From the NCBI RefSeq assembly GCF_001050375.1, contig NZ_KQ130486.1, forward strand, positions 169,508-233,507: a stretch of 64,000 nucleotides of DNA. Direction: 5' to 3'. The DNA comes from Catenovulum maritimum. Its GTDB lineage: Bacteria; Pseudomonadota; Gammaproteobacteria; Enterobacterales; Alteromonadaceae. The position numbers were made by a program, and so were the translations under genes. The notes beneath the pieces are model-generated. The model saw only the letters and a list, made by a program, of their open reading frames with translations. It did not search any database and was not told the origin of the DNA. Below are positions 18,457 through 27,385 of the stretch, in pieces (position 1 is the stretch's first letter; each line of letters begins with the position of its first letter).

Positions 18457-18835
18457 TTTTTGGAAATTTATTTTACTGACCTTTGCTGTTAATGAAGAAG
18501 GCTGTTTCAGCACTATTAGTCAATATGTTAAATATGTAGCATATAAACTCGGTGTTGGCCTTAAGATTAGAGCGATTAAAAACACCTTGTAGGCGCGATG
18601 CTTGCTCGCGCGTTTTTGACTTTATGCTGTTGTTTAATATGTAGCGACAGTTTTCGGTAATTGCGGACCCTGTAACAAAATATGTGTAACTGCCTATTAT
18701 TAATACCCAAGTAGGGTTTAAGCCCGCGTAGCTTAGGACGAGCCTAAACGAACCTCAACCAATAAAGGCGTGTTCATTTTCCCATTTTTCAGTAAATAAT
18801 CACAACTCTATATATTGATGAATGCTCGAATAGAG
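18457..18835. other. Intergenic region carrying inverted-repeat copy 1; no gene seen
   Basis: I see no coding frame here beyond short shadows. The region holds the repeat at 18541-18616 and an unremarkable AT-rich stretch before the end of the barrel gene at 18836. Confidence 0.6.
18541..18616 (+). repeat. 76-bp REP-like repeat, copy 1 of an inverted pair
   Basis: Positions 18576-18615 are identical over 40 bases to the reverse complement of 22237-22276. Similarity continues 5' to 18541 (about 75 percent by eye). The unit contains its own hairpin, arms GCGCGA and TCGCGC with a 7-base loop. The two copies bound the accessory segment between them. Confidence 0.8.
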
Positions 18836-19384
18836 TTAAAACCTATAACCTAACCCCAAATTAAAACCTTGTATACTAACGTGCTTACCTAAATTACTCT
18901 TTTCCCATCCGACATTAAAGGTCAATCCGGAATCAGTATGTAGCATCCAGCCTATCGAATATCCTATATCAGAGCCATCTTCCTGATATTTTACTTCTTC
19001 ATCATCTATCACATCGTAATCATAGGATAAGGCTTTTAATCTGGCATAAAATCGATTTCGTTTAGATAAAACAGTTCGTCCCTCTGCAAAAAAATAAGAG
19101 GCTTTATATTCAAGTCTGGAGTCGGTTAAAAGCCCTTCCCAAAAGAAGATATCGCCATTACTACTATCGCCACTCAGATGACCCACACCAATTGAGACAT
19201 AATCATGTAACTCGTACTGATAGTTAAAAGCGATATGCATTGTGAGTACATCATTTAAATCAGATAGTTGCTCTGAAGCATCATCACCGATAGACCCAAT
19301 AGTATATTCTAAACCTAACTGGTGTAAGCGATTATCTGCGTTAGCGAATCCAGAAAATAAAAATAAGATTACAAAATATTTCAT
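18836..19384 (-). CDS. Small outer-membrane beta-barrel protein, function unknown
   Basis: This 182-residue protein has a short signal peptide ('MKYFVILFLFSGFANA'). It shows alternating hydrophobic and polar strands with many aromatic residues and ends in Phe ('LGLGYRF'), as expected for a Bam substrate. It resembles the small 8-strand 'outer membrane beta-barrel' families (OmpW or opacity-like). I cannot assign a function. It lies inside the inverted-repeat-bounded segment and faces away from the secreted cassette. Confidence 0.7.
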   Translation of the reverse strand: MKYFVILFLFSGFANADNRLHQLGLEYTIGSIGDDASEQLSDLNDVLTMHIAFNYQYELHDYVSIGVGHLSGDSSNGDIFFWEGLLTDSRLEYKASYFFAEGRTVLSKRNRFYARLKALSYDYDVIDDEEVKYQEDGSDIGYSIGWMLHTDSGLTFNVGWEKSNLGKHVSIQGFNLGLGYRF

Positions 19385-19839
19385 ACATGTCCCTGTTGTA
19401 GGAAAAATTGTCTTAACTATTAATACTCCTGTCTTAATTTATTTTCAACCTTAAAAGTAGTGTCAATTCGAGTGGAGATAAGCTAGGCACTGTCGAGACT
19501 AGTATTATTTTTAAGCAGGGTTTTGCTTGATTCATCGATAGAGTAAAGTAAGTTCAACCCGAGTGAACAGAGGCACTCTTAAGCTAAGCGCCCCTCATCT
19601 CTATATATTCATAATACTCGAAAGTGACCAGTTGATTTCAGCTTTAACATCGGCATGCTTAACTGGCTTAGAACGGTGCTATAGTAGAAATTTCAACACA
19701 TTTCGCAAAATTACCCAAACATTGAAGTGATGAACCAAATCAGATCGTTCAACTTCACTTAATCAATAATTTTGACCTTGTATATGACTCAATGAAGTCT
19801 ATATTTATATTTTGGAGATAGCTTTTACAAGGATGATAT
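19385..19839. other. Intergenic region between divergent barrel gene and secreted cassette
   Basis: There are 455 bases without a coding frame I would defend. Promoters for both flanking genes must lie here. An AAGGAT ribosome-binding site lies directly before the ATG at 19840. I saw no repeat or RNA gene. Confidence 0.5.
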
Positions 19840-20493
19840 ATGAAAAAAGCATTATTTGTTGTGTGCTTGTTATTTACCTGCTTCTTGACTCAAGCAACTC
19901 AGTTTGAGGCATTACCTAACTTTGATATTAACGCGAAATATAAAAAAGGCGATGTAGTTAAATTTAATCACTACATATATATACATCACCCTAAAGCTGA
20001 TTGGCATAAATTAATATCTAAGAGACAAAATAAAGAAGATATTAATCCAACGGAATTAATATCTTCTTTCGGAAAGCGTATCCAATTAACGAACATAAAA
20101 CCTTGGCAAAAATTAAATCATTACAAATTAGGCGATAGTGTCATTTATAAGCAACACTATTACACACTCGTAAAAAACACGAATAAACATAATAAAAAGT
20201 GGAAGACTGAGTTTTGGTTTAAATTTGATCACCCTGCCCTTGGTTTTTCAATACCAGATTACGATCCACGATCTCAGGAACTGAATACACTGCTAGGTGT
20301 AGACTCTAATTTAAATAATATACGAGATGACTTCGAGTTAAAAATAATTATGAGCTCTCTACCCAATAAGACTAAAAAACATGCTCTTAAATCCGGTTTA
20401 ATCTATACACGCCTAATGGAATATTCAGAAACAAATAACAAGCAACGAAGCTTTACAGGTTTTATCTCAACTAATTTTAAGCCGAGCATGTAA
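19840..20493 (+). CDS. Secreted protein with carbohydrate-binding-like repeats, 5' part of a frameshifted gene
   Basis: This 217-residue frame has a signal peptide ('MKKALFVVCLLFTCFLTQA'). Two related modules follow, 'YKKGDVVKFNHYIYIHH' and 'YKLGDSVIYKQHYYTLVKN...W', which look like CBM5/12 or ChiC-type units (GDxVxYxxxxYxxxxx). Then comes a calcium-loop-like 'LLGVDSNLNNIRDDFE' (TSP3/dockerin-like, DxNxxxIRDD). The frame stops at 20493, but the +1 frame is open from 20417 to a TAA at 20653 and continues plausibly, so the gene is probably about 270 residues broken by a single-base shift. It heads a three-gene secreted cassette. Function unknown. Confidence 0.7.
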   Translation: MKKALFVVCLLFTCFLTQATQFEALPNFDINAKYKKGDVVKFNHYIYIHHPKADWHKLISKRQNKEDINPTELISSFGKRIQLTNIKPWQKLNHYKLGDSVIYKQHYYTLVKNTNKHNKKWKTEFWFKFDHPALGFSIPDYDPRSQELNTLLGVDSNLNNIRDDFELKIIMSSLPNKTKKHALKSGLIYTRLMEYSETNNKQRSFTGFISTNFKPSM

Positions 20494-20653
20494 AAAAAGT
20501 CAGGACCCCTCTTGGAAAGAAGGAATGTTTTTTAATACTTTATTACGGGTCAAGCATAAATATCTAATACAAGAAGAGCTTTATAAAAACTTAGCTAATA
20601 GAGAGTTCTCGATTGATTTAGCTGAGCCTTGCGAGCAACTTCAACAATATTAA
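20417..20653 (+). pseudogene. Out-of-frame 3' continuation of the 19840 gene
   Basis: The frame one base ahead of the 19840 frame is open from 20417 to the TAA at 20651-20653 and has no start of its own. It encodes '...EALQVLSQLILSRACKKSQ...' and ends '...DLAEPCEQLQQY'. The two cysteines and the even composition look like a real protein C-terminus. The shift must lie between 20417 and 20491. It ends 10 bases before the next gene's ATG, as a real upstream gene would. Confidence 0.65.
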
Positions 20654-20663
20654 TGGAAAAAAC

Positions 20664-21737
20664 ATGAAATACATTTTTTTAGTTTTGAACTTACTATTTT
20701 CGAGCTTTGTTTACCCTTTTTGTGAGTCCAACGTCGATAAAATAAAACTTCATTATATCAATGGAATGTTCACTGATGCATCGGGGTTTATCGCTAATAA
20801 GATATCAATTAAAAGCTTTATCCAAAATCATATGGATAAACAATTTTTTATTTCTGAAGTAAGCGGAACTCATAATGTATCTGAATTTTTTACATCTCAA
20901 ATATTTGAAGTGGGAAGACACAAGTGGGAAGATGATGAAGCCTCTGATGCAATTATTGAGTTTTTAAATGGCGAATATAACTCTTCCAGCAAGGTCACGG
21001 TAAAAGAGAAAGAAAAAATCCAAGAGTTTTTAATGGATATTAATAACGAATACCATTTAACTCTTAGCGAACCTGAAAGCATTTTTGGGTTACACTCGGT
21101 TAAATTATTGTTAGACACCTACACGAGGGTGATCCTAATAACACACTCTCAGGGTAATTTCTATGGTAACGCAATATTAAGCCAAGCTTATGAGAGCTAT
21201 AGTTACCCTGATGGGTATAAATTAATAGATTACCCTATGCTAGGAATTATGCAACTTGCTAGTCCTGTAGACATACCTGGGGGGACGCTATCTTTCGTAC
21301 ACCCCAAAATAATTGGTCATTTAACGAATACCGAAGATACTGTAATGGCACTAGTCCGTGCGACGTTTGATTCAGTTCAAGCGAACCACACCTCACAAGT
21401 TAACAGTTTAGATAGATCTGGTCATAGCTTAATTGAATCCTACTTACAGGGACTAGATGGTCAACCAATAAAGATCGCAAAACAATTAACTCAAATAGCG
21501 AACAACTTAATCCCCTACCCTATGCATAAGCAAAATCAGGCATCATCCAGTGCTATTTATCAATTTGGGTATTCACAATTAAATGAATTACTAGATATTC
21601 AGTTTCACAGCAAAGCAATATATAGGTATGAAGGCGTTACAAAATCTAAGTTTAACCAGTTACTAACTGCTAAATCTCAAGGTGGATACTTTAATAACGG
21701 CATTAAAAGCCATCATAACTATATAAAACTTGAGTAG
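20664..21737 (+). CDS. Secreted alpha/beta-hydrolase-like protein
   Basis: This 357-residue protein has a signal peptide ('MKYIFLVLNLLFSSFVYPFC'). The early 'LHYINGMFTD' resembles the oxyanion-loop strand of lipases. The nucleophile elbow is 'VILITHSQGNFYGNAI' (H-S-Q-G, Ser nucleophile), and a candidate catalytic His lies in 'RSGHSLIESYL'. The acid is probably in the stretch 'LTNTEDTVMALV'. It looks like a lipase/esterase whose substrate I cannot name. It lies 10 bases downstream of the frameshifted binding-module gene and one base upstream of the next gene, so the three form an operon. Confidence 0.7.
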   Translation: MKYIFLVLNLLFSSFVYPFCESNVDKIKLHYINGMFTDASGFIANKISIKSFIQNHMDKQFFISEVSGTHNVSEFFTSQIFEVGRHKWEDDEASDAIIEFLNGEYNSSSKVTVKEKEKIQEFLMDINNEYHLTLSEPESIFGLHSVKLLLDTYTRVILITHSQGNFYGNAILSQAYESYSYPDGYKLIDYPMLGIMQLASPVDIPGGTLSFVHPKIIGHLTNTEDTVMALVRATFDSVQANHTSQVNSLDRSGHSLIESYLQGLDGQPIKIAKQLTQIANNLIPYPMHKQNQASSSAIYQFGYSQLNELLDIQFHSKAIYRYEGVTKSKFNQLLTAKSQGGYFNNGIKSHHNYIKLE

Positions 21738-21738
21738 T

Positions 21739-22149
21739 ATGAAAAGAACAATATGTTTGATTATTTTGCTCTTTGTCGGCTTTCAGTCTACCAACAGTTA
21801 CTTGGCAAGAGATAACTTGTGTAAATTACCAGTCCAAATGGGCTCAAAATTAAAAATAAAACAGCAGCAAGGTGAGCTAGGTATAACTAATTTTGTAATC
21901 AAAGGCGAAAGAAAAATAGATATGTTGATTGAAGCTGGCTATCAAGGCTTTGTGGTTGATAATAAATTATGGCCTGAGCACTCAGAACAAGTTAATTTTA
22001 GAATTAAATTAAATTTTAACGGTGAATGCTTGATTATATACCCTAGCTTAGTTGAAGAGGTAATCGGCAGTAGTAAACCACTTAAATTTTATGGGTTTAC
22101 TTTAATGAATGAAAAATACCTTTACCCCGAAACTATATTAAATTATTAG
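21739..22149 (+). CDS. Small secreted protein of unknown function
   Basis: This protein has 136 residues from the ATG at 21739. An in-frame TTG at 21730 lies inside the hydrolase stop region. It has a signal peptide ('RTICLIILLFVGFQSTNSYLA') and one pair of cysteines ('NLCKLP', 'NGECLII'), probably a disulfide. I see no known motif. Its position directly behind the hydrolase suggests an accessory or chaperone role; that is inference. Confidence 0.6.
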   Translation: MKRTICLIILLFVGFQSTNSYLARDNLCKLPVQMGSKLKIKQQQGELGITNFVIKGERKIDMLIEAGYQGFVVDNKLWPEHSEQVNFRIKLNFNGECLIIYPSLVEEVIGSSKPLKFYGFTLMNEKYLYPETILNY

Positions 22150-22705
22150 ATCCTAATACATTTTATTAAAAAAAAAATCAGTGAGCGGTTTTTAGTTACT
22201 GCACTTAATATCTGAGTCTGCTTGGGTCTATAGTATAAACGCGCGAGCAAGCATCGCGCCTACAAGGTGTTTTTAACCCATAATCATCTTAAACCAACAC
22301 CGGATTTATATCCAAATATTAGAGTATCGACTTATGGTGCGAAATGTCTGATGGATTAAATATTATAGTTGGATATACGAATAAAAAGCCGTTCCTGTAA
22401 ACGTATTTTATGTTGAAACCACCCAATATTTACAGTGACTTAAAACAAATTGCTACAAGCCCTTTTAGCTATGACTGGCATTTATGATTTTGGGCACAAC
22501 GCAATCGCATGCGTTTTTCAAGTAATTAATTGTAACCAAAGCTAATCAAAAAACTAATCTCTTGCTAACAAATTCGCTAATGCGATTAAGTTATCGATAT
22601 TATTTAACTCTTGTTTCTTGAGAAGTGCTTTTCTTAGAGCAAGGTAAATTTAACGCTGTTATCAGGGGGAAACTCAAGAAAGCAAGTTGCTCTCCCGAGT
22701 TGATG
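22150..22705. other. Intergenic region carrying inverted-repeat copy 2; no gene seen
   Basis: These 556 bases have no frame longer than a few dozen codons that looks coding. They contain the repeat at 22237-22311 and otherwise AT-rich sequence up to the end of the PiuC gene. Confidence 0.6.
22237..22311 (-). repeat. 76-bp REP-like repeat, copy 2 of an inverted pair
   Basis: It is the reverse complement of 18541-18616, with 40 identical bases at 22237-22276. The GCGCGA/TCGCGC hairpin is preserved. It closes the accessory segment on the right. Confidence 0.8.
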
Positions 22706-23386
22706 TTAAATACTAGCATGCTTACGAATCAAATTATGATACACATGATGCAAGCTATCGAGTTGCGCTCTTGGCACAGCATCATTGCTTAGTAGTTGCT
22801 GAATATTTTGATCAAGCTCATATAATAACTCCCTTATATGAGTATCTTGTACCATGCTTTGCATCCAAGTAATTGCAGCAATGCGCACACCCGATGTAAC
22901 AGGCGTAACTTTATGTAAACTGCTTGAAGGATAGGTTACCGCATCTCCTGCCCTTGGCTTAATGCTTTGTTCGCCAAACTCAGTTTGAATCACAAGTTCA
23001 CCGCCCTCGTATTCTTCTGGCTCAGACAAAAACAACGTCATCGACATATCAGATCGTAATACTTCAGCAGAATTTGGCATTCGCATCACTGCGGCATCTA
23101 CATGAAAACCATAGGTTTCACCCGAGCTGTAACGATTAAAACACGGCGGAAAGATTTTATGTGGTAATACAGCCGAAACGAGTTTCGCTGTGTCACCATA
23201 TTTAGCCAATAAAGAATTAGCTAATTGTTGAACGGTTTGATTATTCGTATCCGCTTGGCCATTATTTTTAACCTCGGCAGCCATGCCCATAGCGGTTCCC
23301 TTGCCATCTAACCAAGGTACTTGATCGAGATGCTGACGGATAACGGATACTTCTTGTTTAGTTAGCAATTGCTCAATCAAGACCAT
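22706..23386 (-). CDS. piuC: Fe(II)/2-oxoglutarate dioxygenase, PiuC/YbiX family (PKHD-type hydroxylase)
   Basis: This 226-residue protein has the family length (E. coli YbiX is 225). The iron triad is visible as H-x-D in 'YGFHVDAAVM' plus His in 'SSLHKVTPV'; the 2-oxoglutarate Arg is in 'GVRIAAITW'. Members sit beside TonB siderophore receptors (piuA-piuC, fiu-ybiX) and are iron-repressed; their substrate is not settled. It lies 11 bases after the receptor gene, in the same operon under the same Fur box. Confidence 0.92.
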   Translation of the reverse strand: MVLIEQLLTKQEVSVIRQHLDQVPWLDGKGTAMGMAAEVKNNGQADTNNQTVQQLANSLLAKYGDTAKLVSAVLPHKIFPPCFNRYSSGETYGFHVDAAVMRMPNSAEVLRSDMSMTLFLSEPEEYEGGELVIQTEFGEQSIKPRAGDAVTYPSSSLHKVTPVTSGVRIAAITWMQSMVQDTHIRELLYELDQNIQQLLSNDAVPRAQLDSLHHVYHNLIRKHASI

Positions 23387-23397
23387 GGTTTTTTCTC

Positions 23398-25665
23398 CTA
23401 GAATTGGTAAGTTACTGTGGCTCGTAATGATTGACGATCGCCAATATACATAAACTTAGCCGCTCGGTAAGTTGAGGTATAATACTCTTCGTCAAATACA
23501 TTGCCTAAATTAATACGTGCGGTTAAATCTTCACTAAAGTTATAGCTCGCGAACATATTATATACTCGATACGCTGGTACCTCTGGGCCTGTTGAACCTG
23601 TATCAGGTTGACCACCTGTCATACTACTTTTATAAGTAAAATCACCACCAAATGCAAAATCGTCGGTTAATTGGTAACGAGCCTGAGCATAAAAGCTTTC
23701 ATCCGCAAATAAAGCTAATGGCAAACCAATATTTGTTTCATGCGCTGATTCAATCACTTCAGAATCCATTTTAGCCGCTGTGATTTGAATACTTAGCGCA
23801 TCTGTAACCTGGCCGTTTAAGGCGACTTCAATACCAGATACCTGATGCTTACCAGTATTGAGCGAACCCACAGGTTCATAATCACGTCCTGCACCTTCCA
23901 TCACATCGTCTTTAGTTAAGCGAAATGCCGCCACTTGTAAAAACAACAATTCGTCATTGAGCGACATTTTTGAGCCGATTTCTATATTTGTTACTTTTTC
24001 AGGCTCTGAATCTGTATTGCCTTCTGCATCATTACACACACCACCGTAACCACAATTAGCGCCAACATCGGATTCACCGCCATTGATATTGGTTGCGGTG
24101 CCGTAAGAAGCATATAGATTAATATCATCAACCAATTCGTATACCACACCAAAGTGACCATTGGTTAAAGTATCTGAAAATTCATAAGCGGTACCTTCAC
24201 CGTTTCTATAAGCTAAATTGCTATAGTCGTATGAGTCTAAACGTATACCTGCAAATACCATTAAATCCTGAGTCAGTTGCATTGTATCCATTAAAGAAAC
24301 GGCTGAAACTTGATAATTATAATCATTTTTCAGGCTGCCACGTGTTGCTGATGAGCGGTCGATACTTGTGTTTAAGCCAGCGACTAAATTCCCCTGATTA
24401 TCTAAAGCACAAAAACTTTCACCAACGCCGCCCCGACTCGATCTCCAACAATTGTTAAAACTTGATTCACCTCTGTTGTCGTAATTGAAATTTTGTACTG
24501 TGTAGTCTGCATACTCTGCACTAATCAACAATTTATGCTCAATAGCACCCGTTTCAATTTCAGCCAAAAAGTTAAACTGAGTAGCAAAGTGTTCTACTTC
24601 TTGAGCGTTATGATGAGTTCCGAATGAGAATGTGCCGAATCCGTTAACGCCGTTATTGGCGTCGTCTTCAGTTAAATAGCCTGTAGTCCCACTCGCGCTA
24701 GTTGCGATATACCCATTTTCGGTTTCACCATAGCGAGTAATATTATAAAACTTCCATGTATCATTCAGTTGGTGTTCAACTCTTAAGGTAGTAGACCAAG
24801 CTTCCGAGTTCATAAAGTCGCCTTGTTGTGCATAAACAGGAATGTCTTTAACTATCTCACCATTTATTACCGTTGAACCTAAATCAGGCACATCTTCCGC
24901 ATTAAGGTAATAAATATCCGCCCAAACTCGAGTTTTGTTACCATCGTCATATATTCCAGATATTAAAGCCCCCTCGCGTTTACGCTCCGCACCTTCCCTT
25001 TTCGGGGCATCTTCGCTCGATTTCATAATGTTAACTCGAGTCGCGAAGCCTTCGCTGATTGGCTTGTTCACATCAACAGACGCTCTGTAATAATTGTCGC
25101 TACCGAATCCAACGTCAACTCGGCCCAAGTCATATCCGATTGATGCCTTTTTAGTAATGCTGTTAATTGCACCGCCTGAAGAGCCTCGCCCAGCGAAAGT
25201 CGAACTAGGGCCTTTGGTTATTTCAATTTGCTCAACTGAAAAGCTCTCTCGCGTATTCATGCCAGGATCTCGTAAACCGTCAACAAAAACATCCGAACGG
25301 GCTTCGTGACCACGAATGATATAACGGTCGCCAAACGCATTACCATTTTCACCAGTCCCCAAAGTAACACCCGCTTGTGTTGACAATACTTCTTTTAAAT
25401 CAGAACGACCTGACTCATCTATTTGGTCTTTAGTTAGCACTGTAATAGTGGCCGGTGTATCCACTAAATCAACAAGACGACGTGCATCGCCAGAACGTTT
25501 AACACTATAAAGCGAATTACGCACACCATGAATTTCAATTAATTCAGTTTCTTTGCTTTTAATATTTTTATCTTCAACTTCTGACTCTTGCGCATACGCT
25601 GAAGAAACAGCCACAGATAAAGCGCCTAATAAAGCGGTTGAACCCATAAATATATTTTTTGACAT
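23398..25665 (-). CDS. TonB-dependent siderophore receptor, Fiu/PiuA-like
   Basis: This is an outer-membrane gated barrel importing an iron chelate, probably a catecholate. Its 755 residues begin with a signal peptide ending 'AVSSAYAQ'. A plug domain ('PATITVLTKDQIDESGRSDLKEVLSTQAGVTLG', given here only as a landmark near residues 70-100) leads into 'IRGHEARSDVFVDGLRD' and 'GRGSSGGAINSITK'. A 22-strand barrel ends '...LRATVTYQF'. Landmark residues match the catecholate-receptor group. A Fur box lies 53 bases upstream and piuC follows, so iron control is near certain. The substrate is inferred. Confidence 0.93.
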   Translation of the reverse strand: MSKNIFMGSTALLGALSVAVSSAYAQESEVEDKNIKSKETELIEIHGVRNSLYSVKRSGDARRLVDLVDTPATITVLTKDQIDESGRSDLKEVLSTQAGVTLGTGENGNAFGDRYIIRGHEARSDVFVDGLRDPGMNTRESFSVEQIEITKGPSSTFAGRGSSGGAINSITKKASIGYDLGRVDVGFGSDNYYRASVDVNKPISEGFATRVNIMKSSEDAPKREGAERKREGALISGIYDDGNKTRVWADIYYLNAEDVPDLGSTVINGEIVKDIPVYAQQGDFMNSEAWSTTLRVEHQLNDTWKFYNITRYGETENGYIATSASGTTGYLTEDDANNGVNGFGTFSFGTHHNAQEVEHFATQFNFLAEIETGAIEHKLLISAEYADYTVQNFNYDNRGESSFNNCWRSSRGGVGESFCALDNQGNLVAGLNTSIDRSSATRGSLKNDYNYQVSAVSLMDTMQLTQDLMVFAGIRLDSYDYSNLAYRNGEGTAYEFSDTLTNGHFGVVYELVDDINLYASYGTATNINGGESDVGANCGYGGVCNDAEGNTDSEPEKVTNIEIGSKMSLNDELLFLQVAAFRLTKDDVMEGAGRDYEPVGSLNTGKHQVSGIEVALNGQVTDALSIQITAAKMDSEVIESAHETNIGLPLALFADESFYAQARYQLTDDFAFGGDFTYKSSMTGGQPDTGSTGPEVPAYRVYNMFASYNFSEDLTARINLGNVFDEEYYTSTYRAAKFMYIGDRQSLRATVTYQF

Positions 25666-25717
25666 CGTTTTTTACTTCTCGTTACTAAAATTGGTGCACA
25701 TGATAAACACAAACGCC

Positions 25718-25736
25718 AATGATAACAATTATCATT
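25718..25736. promoter_or_regulatory. Fur box upstream of the siderophore receptor
   Basis: AATGATAACAATTATCATT is a 19-base near-perfect palindrome. It fits the Fur consensus (GATAATGATAATCATTATC) as overlapping GATAAT hexamers. It lies 53-71 bases upstream of the receptor ATG, where it would cover the promoter. Confidence 0.9.
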
Positions 25737-25933
25737 AGCAGTTATTTTGAAAATAATTTATTTCTCTCTTTTTATGAGCAATGTTAGGGGTGTTTACTAG
25801 GAGTAATAATCTGGATGTTATTTTTGAACAATAACTTGCTTTACTTATTAATAACGCGCAATGAATTGGCTGTTGTTTAGCTCGCTGAAATAGACGAGCT
25901 TTAATACAGTTAAGACAGAAGGCGCCATCAAAA

Positions 25934-25958
25934 ATATGGAGACCTAAGGCCTCCATAT
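25934..25958 (-). terminator. Rho-independent terminator after the AztD-like gene
   Basis: The arms atatggag (25934-25941) and ctccatat (25951-25958) form a strong stem. On the minus strand a run of five T follows. It lies 16 bases past the stop of the gene at 25974. Confidence 0.85.
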
Positions 25959-25973
25959 CTAACTTAAGCGGGA

Positions 25974-27347
25974 TTAATGATCATGGTCTGCATCATGTTC
26001 AGTTTCTGCAATCCCTAACCAAGTGAGTGAGGCTGGGGTAAAGTTTAATTCGATCTCAGCTGTAATTTGTGCAGATTCTAAATCAACTTGAACAATATGC
26101 TGAGCAATCGGGTCGGCAACAAAAGCTAAGTGACTATTTTGTGAAAGCGTCATACTAAATGACATTCCATCAGGCATACTAGCGACATCTTCTTCTGAGA
26201 TATCAATTCGGGTTTCAAATTCCCAATGACTATGGCCGCCTTCTTGATGCGCGCTCAGTAGGGTTAAATAACCTAAATTATCTAAAATCAAAAAATGTTC
26301 GCCATCGCTAGAAAAGTGATACGAAATAGGCTGAGCATTATCTAAAGCCTGCCAATCAATATTCTCCATTTCAGAGTCATCTGGATTTATTTCAACTAAC
26401 ACAGCAGTACCACCGCCATGTTGAGAAGCAACACCAACAAATGAGACCACTTCATGATGGCTGTAAACGCTGCCAACGCGTAGGCCATCTAAACTCGCTA
26501 TATTATCAATTTTAGCAGAGCGATAACCTGTCTCTGTTTTTTCTGTCACTAAAACACCATCGCTACAACCAAAAACTTGATAGTGCTCATTTTGAGCAGC
26601 GCCATGTAAATCAGGACAAGCAGTGGCAAAAACATGCTCTTGTTCATATTCATTATCGTGCAAATGATAAACAGCAACTTGATCAGGTAAGATTTTATTA
26701 CCTGAAGTACTTTCAGCATCATCACGGCGTACTGTCGTAATTAAATAATCATCATGTGGCTCTGCAACACCATGCATATTGATGGCATAACTCAATTCGG
26801 GTAAAGATTGAGTTTTATTAGTGATATCTGTATCTGTAATGACTTGTACCGATGCCGCTGCACCCGTATTTGCGTCGCCATCATAAAACACCGCTAGCTT
26901 GCCATCATGATTCACTATATGAGTTGGTCTGCTCCCCATTAATTGGTAGGTCGACATACTTGGATTTTGCTTATAGTCGTGTAAATGTTCACCATGATCT
27001 TCACGCCATAAACCGCCGTCGATAAACTCAATCAGATCTTCACCGCGTGTGGTAATTAACGCGTAACGATAACCAGCAGAAGCAGATAGTCGGCTCGAAT
27101 CGTATGTTAAAGCAAAGCTACCTAACAAAGTTTTATCATCTAGGTTATAAATAGAAGCGGTATTACTATCTGCAGATAACACAGCTAATCGGCCTGCACT
27201 CTCAATTAAATATCCATCACCATGGTTGTGATCATCTTCAACTTTTATTGGATCTTTCTCTACTATGTTGGTTTCTGCATCGCCACAGGCAGATAACAAT
27301 ATTGCACTAACAGCAGTGGCTAATAATTTGCAATGAAATACTTGCAT
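25974..27347 (-). CDS. AztD-like zinc-binding lipoprotein (beta-propeller)
   Basis: This 457-residue protein has a lipobox signal peptide ('AVSAILLSACGDAE', lipidated Cys near residue 21). A His/Asp-rich stretch follows ('DDHNHGDG'), then repeated propeller-like blades ('AGRLAVLSADSNTASIYNLDDK', 'LAFVADPIAQHIVQVDLESA' as examples), and the end is again His-rich ('EHDADHDH'). This matches the layout of the periplasmic zinc metallochaperone AztD, in which N-terminal and loop His bind zinc. It lies 38 bases behind the zinc receptor gene and is under the same Zur box. Its role is probably zinc storage or transfer after receptor import. Confidence 0.75.
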   Translation of the reverse strand: MQVFHCKLLATAVSAILLSACGDAETNIVEKDPIKVEDDHNHGDGYLIESAGRLAVLSADSNTASIYNLDDKTLLGSFALTYDSSRLSASAGYRYALITTRGEDLIEFIDGGLWREDHGEHLHDYKQNPSMSTYQLMGSRPTHIVNHDGKLAVFYDGDANTGAAASVQVITDTDITNKTQSLPELSYAINMHGVAEPHDDYLITTVRRDDAESTSGNKILPDQVAVYHLHDNEYEQEHVFATACPDLHGAAQNEHYQVFGCSDGVLVTEKTETGYRSAKIDNIASLDGLRVGSVYSHHEVVSFVGVASQHGGGTAVLVEINPDDSEMENIDWQALDNAQPISYHFSSDGEHFLILDNLGYLTLLSAHQEGGHSHWEFETRIDISEEDVASMPDGMSFSMTLSQNSHLAFVADPIAQHIVQVDLESAQITAEIELNFTPASLTWLGIAETEHDADHDH

Positions 27348-27385
27348 GTATAAATTCCTTTAGTAAATTTTATCGGGAGAAATTC

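Noticed and set aside
18241..18513. ORF antisense to the end of cysH
   Set aside because: It overlaps cysH and its terminator and shows no protein-like features.
25735..25956. 73-codon ORF between the siderophore receptor and the AztD-like gene
   Set aside because: It spans the Fur-box edge and the terminator hairpin, has no ribosome-binding site and no protein-like pattern.
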